The notes: a model not told the origin generated them from the letters alone. Counted from the first letter of the stretch, positions 32,723 through 41,202 are shown. The stretch: DNA of 54,817 nt from an uncultured Eubacteriales bacterium (GCA_900547745.1 URHT01000008.1:1-54817); one strand, 5' to 3'. Numbers and translations: made by a program.

Positions 32723-34547
32723 CGCATTTTCCTCCTACCAGCAGATTGGCGCCGCAGCCGTTGCAGTGGGTGCGGCAGTCCGGCGTGGTGACGGACTCGT
32801 AGGCCCGATGGCGCTCCCGCAGCAGGTACTGCTCCGTAACGCCGGAGGAGATCATGCTCCACGGCATCAGCTCGTCCTCCGAGCGGGTGCGGTTGGCGTA
32901 AAAATAGGGGTCGAGGCCGCATTCATCGAAGGCCTCCAGCCAACGATCCAGTGAGAAATACTCCTCCCAGGCGTCAAGCTTTGCGCCTTTACGCCACGCT
33001 GTTTCCAACACTTTTCCGAGACGGCGGTCGCCGCGCGCCAGCACGGCCTCCAGAAAGCTGGTGTCGGAGTCGTGCCAGTTATAGGTGACGGTTCTGGTCT
33101 TGATGGCCTCCCGCAGCAGCGCCACGCGGCGCTCGTACTCCTGCTTGGAGATCTGAGGCTCCCACTGGAAGGCGGTGTGGGGCTTGGGCACGAACCAGCT
33201 GGTGGACACGGTGATGCGGACGCCCCGCTGCTTGTTCTGGGCGCTCTCCCGCCATGCGTGCATGACCCGGGCGGCCACGTCGGCAATGCCCAGCACGTCC
33301 TCGTCCGTCTCCGTGGGCAGACCCAGCATGAAGTACAGCTTCACGGCGCTGTATCCGCCGGCAAAGGCGGTACGGCAGCTTTGCAGCAGGTCATCCAGCG
33401 TCACATTCTTATTGATGACATCCCGCAGGCGCTGTGTTCCCGCCTCCGGCGCGAAGGTCAGGCCGGTCTTGCGGCCCTTGGCCAGACGCTGCATCAGCTC
33501 CATGGAGAAGTTGTCCGCCCGCAGGGACGGCAGGGACAGGCTGACGTGGCGCTGGTCGCAGAACGGCTCCAGCTCATCGCACAGACCGGTCAGCGGCGGG
33601 TAATCGCTGGTGGACAGGCTGGACAGCGTCACCTCCTGATAGCCGGTGTCGTCGCAGGAGCGGATGCAGTAATCGGCGCACAGGTCGCGGCTGCGGCTGC
33701 GCACCGGGCGGTAGACATAGCCCGCCTGACAGAACCGGCAGCCCCGGATACAGCCGCGGAACAGCTCCAGCGTCACGCGGTCCTGCACGATCTCCGTGCT
33801 GGGAACGATGGTCTTGACCGGGAAATAGGATTTGTCCATATCGCGGACGATGCGCTTTGTCACCCTGGCGGGCGCGCCGTCCAGCGGTGTGATGGCCGCC
33901 ACGGTACCATCGTCGTGGTACGTCACATCGTACAGGCTGGGAACGTAAACGCCGTCCAGTTGGGCGGCGGCACGGAGCAGCTGCTGCTTGCTCCACCCCT
34001 CTCGGCGGGCGGTACGGTACAGCTCCACCAGCTCCACGGTCAGATCCTCGCCCTCGCCCAGACTGACGAGGTCGATGAAGTCGGCCAGCGGCTCGGCGTT
34101 GTACATGGCGGTGCCGCCGGCGATGACCAGCGGCGAAAGGCCGGTTCGCTCCGAGGCGTGAAGGGGGATGCCGGCCAGATCCAGCATATTCAGGATGGCG
34201 GGAAACGCCATCTCGTAGCCCACGGAAAAGGCCACGATGTCGAAGTCGGTGATGGGGTCGCCGGATTCCAGCGCGAAAAGCGGCATATCCGCCCGGCGCA
34301 GCTCCTCCTCCATGTCGCCCCACGGGGCAAACACCCGCTCGCACCAGACGCCGTCCATCCCGTTCATGACGCCGTACAGGATGCGCATGCCCAGATTGGA
34401 CATGCCGATCTCGTAGGTGTCCGGAAAGCAGAAGGCGATGCGGGTATCCACCTGCGCCTTGTCCTTCAGCACGGCGTTATATTCGCCGCCTACATAGCGT
34501 GCGGGCTTCTGCACGCGGGGCAGGATGCGTTCCAATCGTTTATCCAC
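32715..34547 (-). CDS. TIGR03960 family B12-binding-domain radical SAM protein
   Basis: A 610-residue protein. The N-terminus MDKRLERILPRVQKPARYVGGEYN is a family hallmark and supports the GTG start at 34547, which has AAGGAG 7 bases upstream. A cobalamin-binding-like Rossmann domain (about 20-210, FPDTYEIGMSNLGMRILY) is followed by a radical SAM core with CIRGCRFCQAGY near 270. Nearer the end GLPTETDEDV marks the radical SAM barrel. A C-terminal Cys cluster (CRTHCNGCG) may hold another Fe-S centre. The substrate is not known. Confidence 0.9.
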   Translation of the reverse strand: MDKRLERILPRVQKPARYVGGEYNAVLKDKAQVDTRIAFCFPDTYEIGMSNLGMRILYGVMNGMDGVWCERVFAPWGDMEEELRRADMPLFALESGDPITDFDIVAFSVGYEMAFPAILNMLDLAGIPLHASERTGLSPLVIAGGTAMYNAEPLADFIDLVSLGEGEDLTVELVELYRTARREGWSKQQLLRAAAQLDGVYVPSLYDVTYHDDGTVAAITPLDGAPARVTKRIVRDMDKSYFPVKTIVPSTEIVQDRVTLELFRGCIRGCRFCQAGYVYRPVRSRSRDLCADYCIRSCDDTGYQEVTLSSLSTSDYPPLTGLCDELEPFCDQRHVSLSLPSLRADNFSMELMQRLAKGRKTGLTFAPEAGTQRLRDVINKNVTLDDLLQSCRTAFAGGYSAVKLYFMLGLPTETDEDVLGIADVAARVMHAWRESAQNKQRGVRITVSTSWFVPKPHTAFQWEPQISKQEYERRVALLREAIKTRTVTYNWHDSDTSFLEAVLARGDRRLGKVLETAWRKGAKLDAWEEYFSLDRWLEAFDECGLDPYFYANRTRSEDELMPWSMISSGVTEQYLLRERHRAYESVTTPDCRTHCNGCGANLLVGGKCDV

Positions 34548-34586
34548 GGTCATTCTCCTTGCGGTGTATTTCAGCAACAGCTTATT

Positions 34587-35216
34587 TTACCTGCTTTTCG
34601 ACGGTTTGGCAAGGCGGCGGGCCAAAAAAAGTTCCGGCGGCAGGCTGCGGTACGTCAGCCACAGGGCGCCCAACAGCAAAAACAGGCCGCTGCCGGTGGT
34701 CAGCACCAGCCAGAGGCACAGCAGGAACAGTCCCGAGGACACGGCCAGCCCTACGGCGGCGGCGGCGCGGTCGGCGGTATACGGCTCCGTCAGGTAGGCG
34801 GTGAGCAGCCAGAGGATGCGCCCGCCGTCCATTGGCCGGACGGGCAGCAGGTTCAGTACGCCCAGCACCATCTGCGCGCCGGCGAACAGGCTCAGCTCGT
34901 CCCGTGCGGTCAGGCTCAGCAGCACCCACAGCAGCAGGTTCATCAGCGGCCCGGCGGCGGCACTGAGCAGCTCCGCGCCGTAGGATAGACGGTGCAGCTC
35001 CGGAACGTACAGCGAGGCGCCGAGGCCGGTAAGGGTGAAGCAGGCGGCACGGATGCCGAAAAGCCGCAGCATGGCGTAATGCGCCAGCTCGTGGAGCAAA
35101 GCGGCCAGCAGCAGTGCCGCCAGCAGCGCCGGGGTATCGGTAAGCAGCAGAAAAAGCGCCGGTACCAGCAGTGCGGAGGGCCGGACGCGGACGGTGAGCT
35201 TATTGGAACGGCACAT
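34587..35216 (-). CDS. Site-2 protease family (M50) integral membrane metalloprotease
   Basis: About 209 residues with five or six hydrophobic segments. The zinc motif HELAH is near 43 and the third ligand lies in VRPMDGGRIL near 125, as in SpoIVFB-like site-2 proteases. The ATG at 35216 overlaps the end of the M23 gene by 17 bases with no clear ribosome site, so it is probably read by coupling. Next to a SpoIIQ/LytM-type peptidase the pair resembles the spoIVFA-spoIVFB arrangement, where an M23-like membrane protein holds a site-2 protease that processes pro-sigma-K. Confidence 0.8.
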   Translation of the reverse strand: MCRSNKLTVRVRPSALLVPALFLLLTDTPALLAALLLAALLHELAHYAMLRLFGIRAACFTLTGLGASLYVPELHRLSYGAELLSAAAGPLMNLLLWVLLSLTARDELSLFAGAQMVLGVLNLLPVRPMDGGRILWLLTAYLTEPYTADRAAAAVGLAVSSGLFLLCLWLVLTTGSGLFLLLGALWLTYRSLPPELFLARRLAKPSKSR

Positions 35217-36051
35217 AGTAGACGGGGTTGAGGTAGGTGCTGCCGTGGTGCAGCTCAAAGTGGAGGTGGGGGCCGGTGGCGCGGCCCGTCTCCCCCACCT
35301 CCGCGATGGGGTCTCCGCACGCGACCTGCTGGCCGGAGGAGGCGGTGATGCGAGTACAGTGGGCGTACAGCGTGGAATAGCCGTTGGGATGGGACACAGT
35401 GACATACCGGCCCAGCTCGCTGCTCTCCCCCACCGCTGTCACCACTCCATCAGCGAAGCTGGACACCACCGCGCCCTCCTCCGCAGCGATGTCCAGCCCA
35501 TAGTGGAAGCGGCTGCCGCCCGCCAGCGGGTCGGTGCGCAGGCCGAAGCCGGAGGAGAATTGCCCCTGCACCGGGGCGCCGTAGGCAAAGCCCAGCACCT
35601 GCTGGAGCAGGTCGGTGTTGGCGGGCTGCGCATCCGGGGTGTACACCGCCGCCGTCTGCGCAGGGGCCTCCGACGGGACGGCAGGCCCGAACACGGCGGT
35701 GTAGGCGTCGTTCAGTGCGCCGCCGATGGCGCCCTCCTCCGAAAAGGCGCGGCCTGCGGCGGAGAATACCTCCACGAAGTCGGTGTCCGCACCCAGCAGA
35801 TCCAGCAGGCGGGTGCGGCAGCGATCCAGCATGTCGGGCATCAGAAGCTTGACGGCGATGGCCACCACCAGTATTATGCCGCTGAACAGCAGCTGGAGCA
35901 TACGGCGGCGATCCCGGGGCGAGACGGGCTTCGGGGCGGCGGACTTGGGCGCGGCGCGGCGCGGCGGCGGGGCCGAGCCGCCGCGGCGATGTACAGCGGC
36001 GCGGACGCGGGCGCGGTAAGCGGCGCGGCGGGTCTGAGAGCGCTGCGGCAT
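35200..36051 (-). CDS. M23 family membrane-anchored peptidase (SpoIVFA/SpoIIQ-like)
   Basis: A 283-residue protein: basic N-terminus (RRAAYRARVR, about 1-50), one membrane segment (LLFSGIILVVAIAVKLL, about 53-70), a linker, and a C-terminal LytM domain. The LytM zinc motifs look complete: HYGLDIAA near 188 (HxxxD) and GPHLHFEL near 264 (HxH). The ATG at 36051 has AGGAGG 9 bases before it. It overlaps the M50 protease gene. Lysostaphin-type hydrolases cut cell-wall cross-links; sporulation relatives can be structural. SpoIVFA-like function is inferred from the M50 neighbour. Confidence 0.85.
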   Translation of the reverse strand: MPQRSQTRRAAYRARVRAAVHRRGGSAPPPRRAAPKSAAPKPVSPRDRRRMLQLLFSGIILVVAIAVKLLMPDMLDRCRTRLLDLLGADTDFVEVFSAAGRAFSEEGAIGGALNDAYTAVFGPAVPSEAPAQTAAVYTPDAQPANTDLLQQVLGFAYGAPVQGQFSSGFGLRTDPLAGGSRFHYGLDIAAEEGAVVSSFADGVVTAVGESSELGRYVTVSHPNGYSTLYAHCTRITASSGQQVACGDPIAEVGETGRATGPHLHFELHHGSTYLNPVYYVPFQ

Positions 36052-36138
36052 GGGGATACACCTCCTATTCGGCACAGTGTATGCGCGCCTTCCTGGCAAT
36101 AGACGCCGAAAATAGGAGGAAACCGAGGGAAATTTCCC

Positions 36139-36167
36139 TTGACAGCGGACGCGATAGCGCCTATAAT
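36139..36167 (+). promoter_or_regulatory. Perfect consensus promoter of tRNA-Pro
   Basis: TTGACA (36139-36144) and TATAAT (36162-36167), spacing 17, twelve bases before the tRNA 5' end. Confidence 0.9.
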
Positions 36168-36178
36168 AGAACGGCTGA

Positions 36179-36254
36179 CGGGGTGTAGCGCAGCTGGTAG
36201 CGCGCTTGGTTCGGGACCAAGAGGCCGGGGGTTCAAGTCCCCCCACTCCGACCA
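36179..36254 (+). tRNA. tRNA-Pro (anticodon CGG)
   Basis: A 76-base cloverleaf with encoded CCA. Acceptor arm CGGGGTG pairs with CACTCCG; the anticodon arm CTTGG-TTCGGGA-CCAAG gives anticodon CGG; the T arm is GGGGG-TTCAAGT-CCCCC. It has a consensus promoter and a terminator directly after it. Confidence 0.96.
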
Positions 36255-36290
36255 ATAGGTGAGTCCTTATAGGACTCACCTATTTTTTAT
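36255..36290 (+). terminator. Intrinsic terminator after tRNA-Pro
   Basis: ATAGGTGAGTCCT, loop TAT, its perfect complement, then TTTTTATT, starting at the base after CCA. Confidence 0.92.
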
Positions 36291-36330
36291 TCTCTCAATC
36301 GTGGTTCAATATTTGGTCACCTACAAGATG

Positions 36331-36374
36331 CAGTTGGGATTTTTGCGAAATTCCAGTTGCGTTTTTTGCGAAAT
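36331..36374 (+). repeat. 21-base direct repeat overlapping the promoter of the zinc-ribbon/radical SAM pair
   Basis: CAGTTGGGATTTTTGCGAAAT (one base over 20 in length; differs at positions 7 and 9) occurs at 36331-36351 and again at 36354-36374, a 23-base period with 19 of 21 bases equal. The second copy contains the -35 box, which suggests an operator for a repressor. Confidence 0.8.
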
Positions 36375-36384
36375 GTAGTATACT
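36357..36384 (+). promoter_or_regulatory. Promoter of the zinc-ribbon/radical SAM pair
   Basis: TTGCGT (36357-36362) and TATACT (36379-36384), spacing 16, overlapping the second copy of the direct repeat. Confidence 0.7.
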
Positions 36385-36435
36385 TATGGCGGTAAATACA
36401 GTAAACTGAGTTTTATCGAATGGAGGTCGAATACT

Positions 36436-36717
36436 ATGTCCGTAGCAACGCGGAAGGTCTGCGGGAACTGCCATCAGAGCTACATCGAAGGGGACAAGTA
36501 CTGTCGGTTTTGCGGGGCGCCCATGGGAAAGCCGGAGTATATAGAAGAGACATTTGCCTGCATCTATGGCCCGCCTCCCATGGAGAGATTGCACAAATGC
36601 AACAATTGCGGGTATGCTTGGGAAACCCATAAAATGATCGACGAAGAGCGTTTCTGTCCCAAATGCGGAGACAGTGCACCGTATGAAGAAAACAAGGAAG
36701 GCTTCTTTTGGAATTGA
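36436..36717 (+). CDS. Double zinc-ribbon small protein
   Basis: A 93-residue protein with two zinc-ribbon-like modules: CGNC...YCRFCG (Cys 9, 12, 23, 26) and CNNCG...FCPKCG (about 55, 58, 74, 77). Between them lies an aromatic/Pro-rich linker (ACIYGPPPMERLH). A TGGAGG site precedes the ATG region. It overlaps the following radical SAM gene by 10 bases, so the two are made together. I do not know the family; it could be a partner, a regulator or even a substrate of the enzyme. Local GC is lower than in the neighbouring genes. Confidence 0.82.
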   Translation: MSVATRKVCGNCHQSYIEGDKYCRFCGAPMGKPEYIEETFACIYGPPPMERLHKCNNCGYAWETHKMIDEERFCPKCGDSAPYEENKEGFFWN

Positions 36718-37802
36718 ATCAGGAAACCATGAGGCATGTGCTGGATCTAAAGCGTTCCCAGCTTGAACGGCTGGCGCAGCACAGAGATCAGCTGAGAAAG
36801 TCTCCGCACCTTCGCTGGCTGTTTTTTGAGATCACGGACAGGTGCAATCTGAAATGTATGCACTGCGGCAGCAATTGCTCTGCCGAGGGTTCATATCTGG
36901 CAGTTGATGACATCAAAGCCGCGCTTCGCTCCGCCCTGCGCGAGAAGCCCATGATCTGTCTGACGGGCGGCGAGCCGATGCTGCATCCGGCTTTTTTTGA
37001 GATCGCGGACCGCGTTTCGTCAATGGGCTTTGATTGGGGCATGACGACGAACGCCACTCTGATCGATGACGCCGCCGCCCGGAGGCTCAAACAGGCAGGA
37101 CTGTGCACCGTGTCTGTCAGTCTGGATGGAATGGAGCGCGCTCATGATTCGTTCAGGCGGCAAAACGGCGCATGGCGGCGGGCCATACGCGGGCTGCAGG
37201 CTCTCCAGAACGCCGGGATCGATCCGCAGGTAACGACCGTATTCCACAGGGAGAACTTCCATGAACTGGAACCGCTGTACGCCTTTCTTTGTGACATCGG
37301 TATCACCAACTGGCGTCCCATCAATATAGAGCCCATAGGACGCGCCTGTGAATCGAGCGGCCTTCTGCTGGAGCCAGACCAATTTGCGCATCTGCTCTCT
37401 TTCATACGGGACAGGCGGTTTGACCGGGACTGCAGGATGGAGGTCGCCTTCGGCTGCTCCCACTATCTGGGTACGCACTATGAGCGCATGGTTCGGGATC
37501 ACTATTTCCTCTGCGGCGCCGGGATCCTCACCGCAAGCATAAGATGCAGCGGCAACATTTGTGCCTGTCTGGATATTGCAGACAAGCCGGAGCTCGTGCA
37601 GGGCAATATCCGTTCAGATGATCTGATGGATGTATGGCTGCATCGTTTTGAAGCATTCCGGCGCGACCGGACAGCCGACTGTGCCCAATGCAGGGCGTGC
37701 ACGGAACGGGATCTCTGCGGAGGGGATTCCGCCCACACATGGGACTATGACCGGAAAAAGCCCTTGCTCTGCTATCAGGATCTTCGATCCTTTTTAGAGT
37801 GA
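36708..37802 (+). CDS. Radical SAM/SPASM domain protein
   Basis: A 364-residue enzyme. The radical SAM motif CNLKCMHC is near 46-53, followed by LTGGEPMLHP near 85 and the SAM-binding barrel. The C-terminal SPASM region carries many cysteines for auxiliary [4Fe-4S] clusters (CGAG near 266, CSGNICACLDI, CAQCRAC, LCGGD near 340, CYQ near 357). Such enzymes mature peptides (sactipeptides, anaerobic sulfatase-type sites) or heme and cofactors. It starts TTG at 36708 with AAGGAAGG six bases upstream, inside the zinc-ribbon gene. No classic precursor peptide or export gene follows. Confidence 0.88.
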   Translation: MELNQETMRHVLDLKRSQLERLAQHRDQLRKSPHLRWLFFEITDRCNLKCMHCGSNCSAEGSYLAVDDIKAALRSALREKPMICLTGGEPMLHPAFFEIADRVSSMGFDWGMTTNATLIDDAAARRLKQAGLCTVSVSLDGMERAHDSFRRQNGAWRRAIRGLQALQNAGIDPQVTTVFHRENFHELEPLYAFLCDIGITNWRPINIEPIGRACESSGLLLEPDQFAHLLSFIRDRRFDRDCRMEVAFGCSHYLGTHYERMVRDHYFLCGAGILTASIRCSGNICACLDIADKPELVQGNIRSDDLMDVWLHRFEAFRRDRTADCAQCRACTERDLCGGDSAHTWDYDRKKPLLCYQDLRSFLE

Positions 37803-37894
37803 GTGAAGTTCCCCGCTCATCGCCGGGCAGGGGCACAGGGGTCAGATACTGTGCGCTTCAGAAAGCTTCTGCGGATATCACGGTTCTTTGCCAT

Positions 37895-37930
37895 AAGGAA
37901 AAGACACGCCAAAGCGTGTCTTTTCCTTTT
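37895..37930 (+). terminator. Intrinsic terminator after radical SAM/SPASM gene
   Basis: AAGGAAAAGACACGC, loop CAAA, the perfect complement, and a T run. The rest of 37803-38066 shows no gene; two adjacent 16-base near-repeats (TTGCGCYYTGTACGTC) lie at 37929-37960. Confidence 0.88.
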
Positions 37931-38066
37931 GCGCTTTGTACGTCTTGCGCCCTGTACGTCCGGTCTGGGTCGGTTATGCCGCTTATGCCCGCGCATGCCG
38001 TGCAGGGCGCTTGCCGCCGCGTATCGGCGTGAGCTGAAAATTTGTTAGTTTGGCTGACAAAAAGTC

Positions 38067-38095
38067 TTGCGGTCCGCGTTAAAATGCGTTAAGAT
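38067..38095 (+). promoter_or_regulatory. Promoter of the NCS2 permease
   Basis: TTGCGG (38067-38072) and TAAGAT (38090-38095), spacing 17. A small hairpin (GCGGCG...CGCCGC) follows in the leader; no purine aptamer is recognisable. Confidence 0.65.
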
Positions 38096-38171
38096 AAGGG
38101 GCGTTGGATGCGGCGCAGAACAACGCCGCACGAGAGTAAAAGAGAATTCGCAAAAAGGAGAGTCTATCACA

Positions 38172-39602
38172 ATGGAGCGCATTTTCCACCTGAAGGAGAA
38201 CGGCACCACCGTCAAGACGGAAATTCTGGCCGGTCTGACCACCTTCATGACCATGGCGTACATCATCGCCCTGAACCCCAATCTGCTGACCAGCTTCGCC
38301 GTGGGCACCCCCCTCTGGAACGGCGTGTTTCTGGCCACCTGCATCGCCAGCGCCATCGGCACGGCGGTCATGGCCTTTCTGGCCAATAAGCCCTTCGTCA
38401 TGGCCCCCGGCATGGGTCTGAACAGCTTCTTCGCCGTTATCGCCGGCAACGTGGCCGCCATGCTGCAGACCGACTACACCAGCGCCTTTCAGGCGGTGCT
38501 GTGCATCATTCTGGTGGAGGGCATCGTGTTCCTGCTGCTGAGCGTGTTCAACATCCGGGACAAGATCGTCACCGCCATCCCTCTGGGCGTGCGGCTGGGC
38601 ATCGGCCCCGCCATCGGCCTGATGCTGATGAACATCGGGCTGGGCTCCAACGTGGGCATCTACGCCGAGGGCAACGGCTACACCAGTCCGTTCTACGTAC
38701 TGCGCGACTTCTTCGGCGCCATGACCCCCAGCGTCATCAAGGGCCACATGGGCAAGGAGTACAGCACCATGGTGCTGACCGTTGTGACCATGTTCATCGG
38801 TCTGTTCATCATCATCCTGCTGGCCAAGAAGGGTGTGAAGGCCGCCGTGCTCATCGGCATGCTGGCCGCGTCCGTCATCTACTGGGCGGGCAGCTTTATC
38901 TTCCTGCAGGTAAACCCCTTCGCCTCGCTGGAGGGCGCGTCCTTCCTGCCCCCGTTCCGCGACATGGCGGAGACGACCCTGTTCAAGTTTGACTTTGCCG
39001 ACTTCTTCAACATCGGCTGGTTCACCGCTGTCAGCCTGATCATCACGTTCTGCATGATCGACATGTTCGACACCATCGGTACGCTGGTGGGCACCGCGTC
39101 CCGCGCCGGCATGACCGGCAAGGACGGCAACATGCCCAACATGAAGGAAGCCCTGCTGTCCGACGCTGTGGGCACCGTGGCCGGCGCCTGCTGCGGCACG
39201 TCCACCGTCACCACGTTCGTGGAGTCCGCCTCCGGCGTGGAGGCCGGCGGCCGCACCGGTCTGACCAGCCTGACCGCCGCGTTCATGTTCCTGGCCTGCA
39301 TGTTCATCGCGCCGGTGGCCGCCATCATCCCCGCCGCCGCCACCTCCTCCGCCCTGATCTATGTGGGTATCCTGATGCTGCAGGGGCTGAAGAACGTGGA
39401 CTTCGACGATCTGGATCAGGTGGTGCCTGTGTTCATCATGCTGCTGGCCATGCCCATCTCCGGCTCCATCGGCCACGGCATCGGCCTTGCCATGATCTCC
39501 TACACCGTCATCAAGGTGTTCTCCGGCCGGGCCAAGGACGTGTCCGCGCTGACCTACGTCATCGCGCTGCTGTTCCTTGTGAAGTTCTTCGCTGTGGTGT
39601 AA
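38172..39602 (+). CDS. NCS2 family purine permease (AzgA/PbuG-like adenine/guanine/hypoxanthine transporter)
   Basis: A 476-residue membrane protein with 12 or more hydrophobic segments. AzgA-family features: ILAGLTTFMTMAYIIALNP near 19-37, MAPGMGLNSFFA near 77, and MIDMFDTIGTLVG near 295 with GTSTVTTFVESASGV near 340. These transporters import purine bases with protons. AAGGAG lies 12 bases before the ATG, a little far. Together with xpt, guaA and guaD it completes purine uptake and salvage. Confidence 0.92.
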   Translation: MERIFHLKENGTTVKTEILAGLTTFMTMAYIIALNPNLLTSFAVGTPLWNGVFLATCIASAIGTAVMAFLANKPFVMAPGMGLNSFFAVIAGNVAAMLQTDYTSAFQAVLCIILVEGIVFLLLSVFNIRDKIVTAIPLGVRLGIGPAIGLMLMNIGLGSNVGIYAEGNGYTSPFYVLRDFFGAMTPSVIKGHMGKEYSTMVLTVVTMFIGLFIIILLAKKGVKAAVLIGMLAASVIYWAGSFIFLQVNPFASLEGASFLPPFRDMAETTLFKFDFADFFNIGWFTAVSLIITFCMIDMFDTIGTLVGTASRAGMTGKDGNMPNMKEALLSDAVGTVAGACCGTSTVTTFVESASGVEAGGRTGLTSLTAAFMFLACMFIAPVAAIIPAAATSSALIYVGILMLQGLKNVDFDDLDQVVPVFIMLLAMPISGSIGHGIGLAMISYTVIKVFSGRAKDVSALTYVIALLFLVKFFAVV

Positions 39603-39625
39603 GCACCGTATTCCACACGCATACG

Positions 39626-39660
39626 GGCGCCGTCTCTCACGATGGGAGGCGGCGCTTTCA
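39626..39660 (+). terminator. Probable terminator after the permease
   Basis: GGGCGCCGTCTC and GGAGGCGGCGC form a hairpin with a bulge, followed by only a short T run. Confidence 0.5.
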
Positions 39661-39703
39661 ATATTACCTGAGAATTTTTCCATATTTCCGGGGAAATTTA
39701 CCC

Positions 39704-39732
39704 TTGGCAAACGGCGGAAAGAGGTCTATAAT
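39704..39732 (+). promoter_or_regulatory. Promoter of the B3/B4 gene
   Basis: TTGGCA (39704-39709) and TATAAT (39727-39732), spacing 17. Confidence 0.75.
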
Positions 39733-39775
39733 GCCAGCAACGGAAAGGAAAAGCCGAAGAAAAGGAGGCAACACC

Positions 39776-40489
39776 ATGTACTATCAGGTATCGAAGGAGT
39801 TTTTTGACAAGCTGCCCAACGCCTGCTTCGGCGCGGTGGCTGTGCGGGGTCTGGACAACACCCGCGACATCCCCGAGCTGGAGCAGATGCTGGCGGAGAA
39901 CGTGACCGCCTGCGAGACGTATTTCGCCGGGAAGAAGCCCAAGGAGACGGAGGACATCCTCCCCTACCGCGCGGCGTTCACGGCGCTGGGCATCAACCCC
40001 AACAAGTTCCTGTGCTCCATCGAGGCGCTGCTGACCCGCATCGCCAAGGGCAAGGGCTTCCCCCACATCAACGCCGCCGTGGATCTGGGCAACGCCGTGT
40101 CCATCAAGCACCGGCTGCCCATGGGCGCCCACGATCTGGACACCATTGCCGAGGGTCTGGACGTGCGGCTGGCCAGGGAGGGCGACACGTTCATCCCCTT
40201 CGGCAGCACCGAGGAGGAGACGCCGGACGTGGGCGAGGCGGTGTACGCCTCCGGCAGCGAGATCCGCACCCGCCGCTGGACGTGGCGGCAGTCGGAGCGG
40301 GGCAAGATCACCCAGGAGACGAAGGCCATCCTGTTCCCCATCGACGGATTTTCCGACGTGAACGCCGCCGAGGTGCAGGCCGCCGCCGATGAACTGGCGG
40401 CGCTGCTGCACAGGTACTTCGGGGACGGCATCGAGATCGAGACGGGCACCGTCACCAAGGACGCGCCGCGCTTCGAGTTCTTCAAATAA
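39776..40489 (+). CDS. B3/B4 (PheT-like tRNA-editing) domain protein
   Basis: A 237-residue stand-alone B3/B4 domain, the editing fold of phenylalanyl-tRNA synthetase beta. Conserved stretches: YRAAFTALGINPNKFLCSIEALLTR near 62 and INAAVDLGNAVSIKHRLPMGAHD near 95-117. The ATG has AAAGGAGG upstream. Free-standing B3/B4 proteins may clear wrongly charged or damaged aminoacyl-tRNA; direct evidence is scarce. It is a single-gene transcript. Confidence 0.85.
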   Translation: MYYQVSKEFFDKLPNACFGAVAVRGLDNTRDIPELEQMLAENVTACETYFAGKKPKETEDILPYRAAFTALGINPNKFLCSIEALLTRIAKGKGFPHINAAVDLGNAVSIKHRLPMGAHDLDTIAEGLDVRLAREGDTFIPFGSTEEETPDVGEAVYASGSEIRTRRWTWRQSERGKITQETKAILFPIDGFSDVNAAEVQAAADELAALLHRYFGDGIEIETGTVTKDAPRFEFFK

Positions 40490-40490
40490 G

Positions 40491-40537
40491 GGATAAAAAA
40501 GAGGCTGTATCCGGCGGGTACAGCCTCTTTTTTATCC
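40491..40537 (+). terminator. Intrinsic terminator after the B3/B4 gene
   Basis: GGATAAAAAAGAGGCTGTA and its perfect complement around a 9-base loop, with a T run. Confidence 0.9.
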
Positions 40538-40603
40538 CCCGGCGGGGGTTGCGCGGCGGCGCGCCGCCGTGTAGGATAGAGAAAACGGAGAGGGGGCGCG
40601 GGC

Positions 40604-41194
40604 ATGATCGACAAGCGGGAGGTTATCGCGTTTTTTGACCGGTGCGCACCGGCGTGGGACGCCGGGATGGTGCGGCACGAGCCGGTGATCGAAGCCATTC
40701 TGGACAACGCGGGGGTCGGCTCCGGCATGCGGGTGCTGGATGTGGCCTGCGGCACGGGGGTGCTGTTCCCCGACTATCTGGCCCGGGGCGCGTCCGTCAC
40801 GGGTATCGACATCTCTCCGGAGATGGCCCGCATCGCGGCGGAGAAATTCGCCGGTGAGCCGCGGGTGCAGGTGCTGTGCGGCGACGTGGAGGAGGCCGTG
40901 TTTTCGCAGCCCTTTGATGTGGTGATGGTGTACAACGCCTTCCCCCACTTCCCCGACCCGGCGCGGCTCATCGCACGGCTGGGCAGACTGGTGAAGCCCG
41001 GCGGGCGCCTGTCCGTGGCTCACGGCATGAGCCGGGCGGCCATCGACGGCCATCACAGCGGCGCGGCCCACCGGGTGTCCAACGGTCTGATGCACGAGGA
41101 CGCGCTGCGGGCGCTGCTGGCGCCTTACTGCGATGTGGATGTGTGCGTGTCCAATGCGCGGATGTATCAGGTGGCGGGGACGAAGCGGGCATAA
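40604..41194 (+). CDS. Class I SAM-dependent methyltransferase
   Basis: A 196-residue Rossmann-type methyltransferase. Motif I VLDVACGTGVLFPDYL near 44-59, motif II GIDISPEMARIA near 66, and a GDVEEAVF acidic loop near 90 bind SAM. NAFPHFPDPARLI near 109 and the KPGG turn near 128 are typical of the UbiE/Methyltransf_11 group. GAGAGGGGG lies before the ATG. No neighbour indicates the substrate. Confidence 0.87.
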   Translation: MIDKREVIAFFDRCAPAWDAGMVRHEPVIEAILDNAGVGSGMRVLDVACGTGVLFPDYLARGASVTGIDISPEMARIAAEKFAGEPRVQVLCGDVEEAVFSQPFDVVMVYNAFPHFPDPARLIARLGRLVKPGGRLSVAHGMSRAAIDGHHSGAAHRVSNGLMHEDALRALLAPYCDVDVCVSNARMYQVAGTKRA

Positions 41195-41202
41195 CGAGCA
41201 TA

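Noticed and set aside
36052..36279. N-terminal extension of the M23 peptidase containing GGLEPPASWSRTKRATSC.
   Set aside because: This is the well-known false peptide made by reading tRNA antisense; the true start at 36051 has AGGAGG.
37803..38048. Small plus-strand frames of about 80 codons after the radical SAM gene.
   Set aside because: They run straight through a strong terminator hairpin, lack ribosome sites and have Arg/Cys-rich unlikely composition.
37929..38171. A purine riboswitch upstream of the NCS2 permease.
   Set aside because: The junction motif is absent; only a plain promoter and a small hairpin are present.
36179..38171. A tRNA-Pro att duplication that would prove an integrated element.
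   Set aside because: I found no second copy of the tRNA 3' end downstream and no integrase gene, so integration is only a hint.
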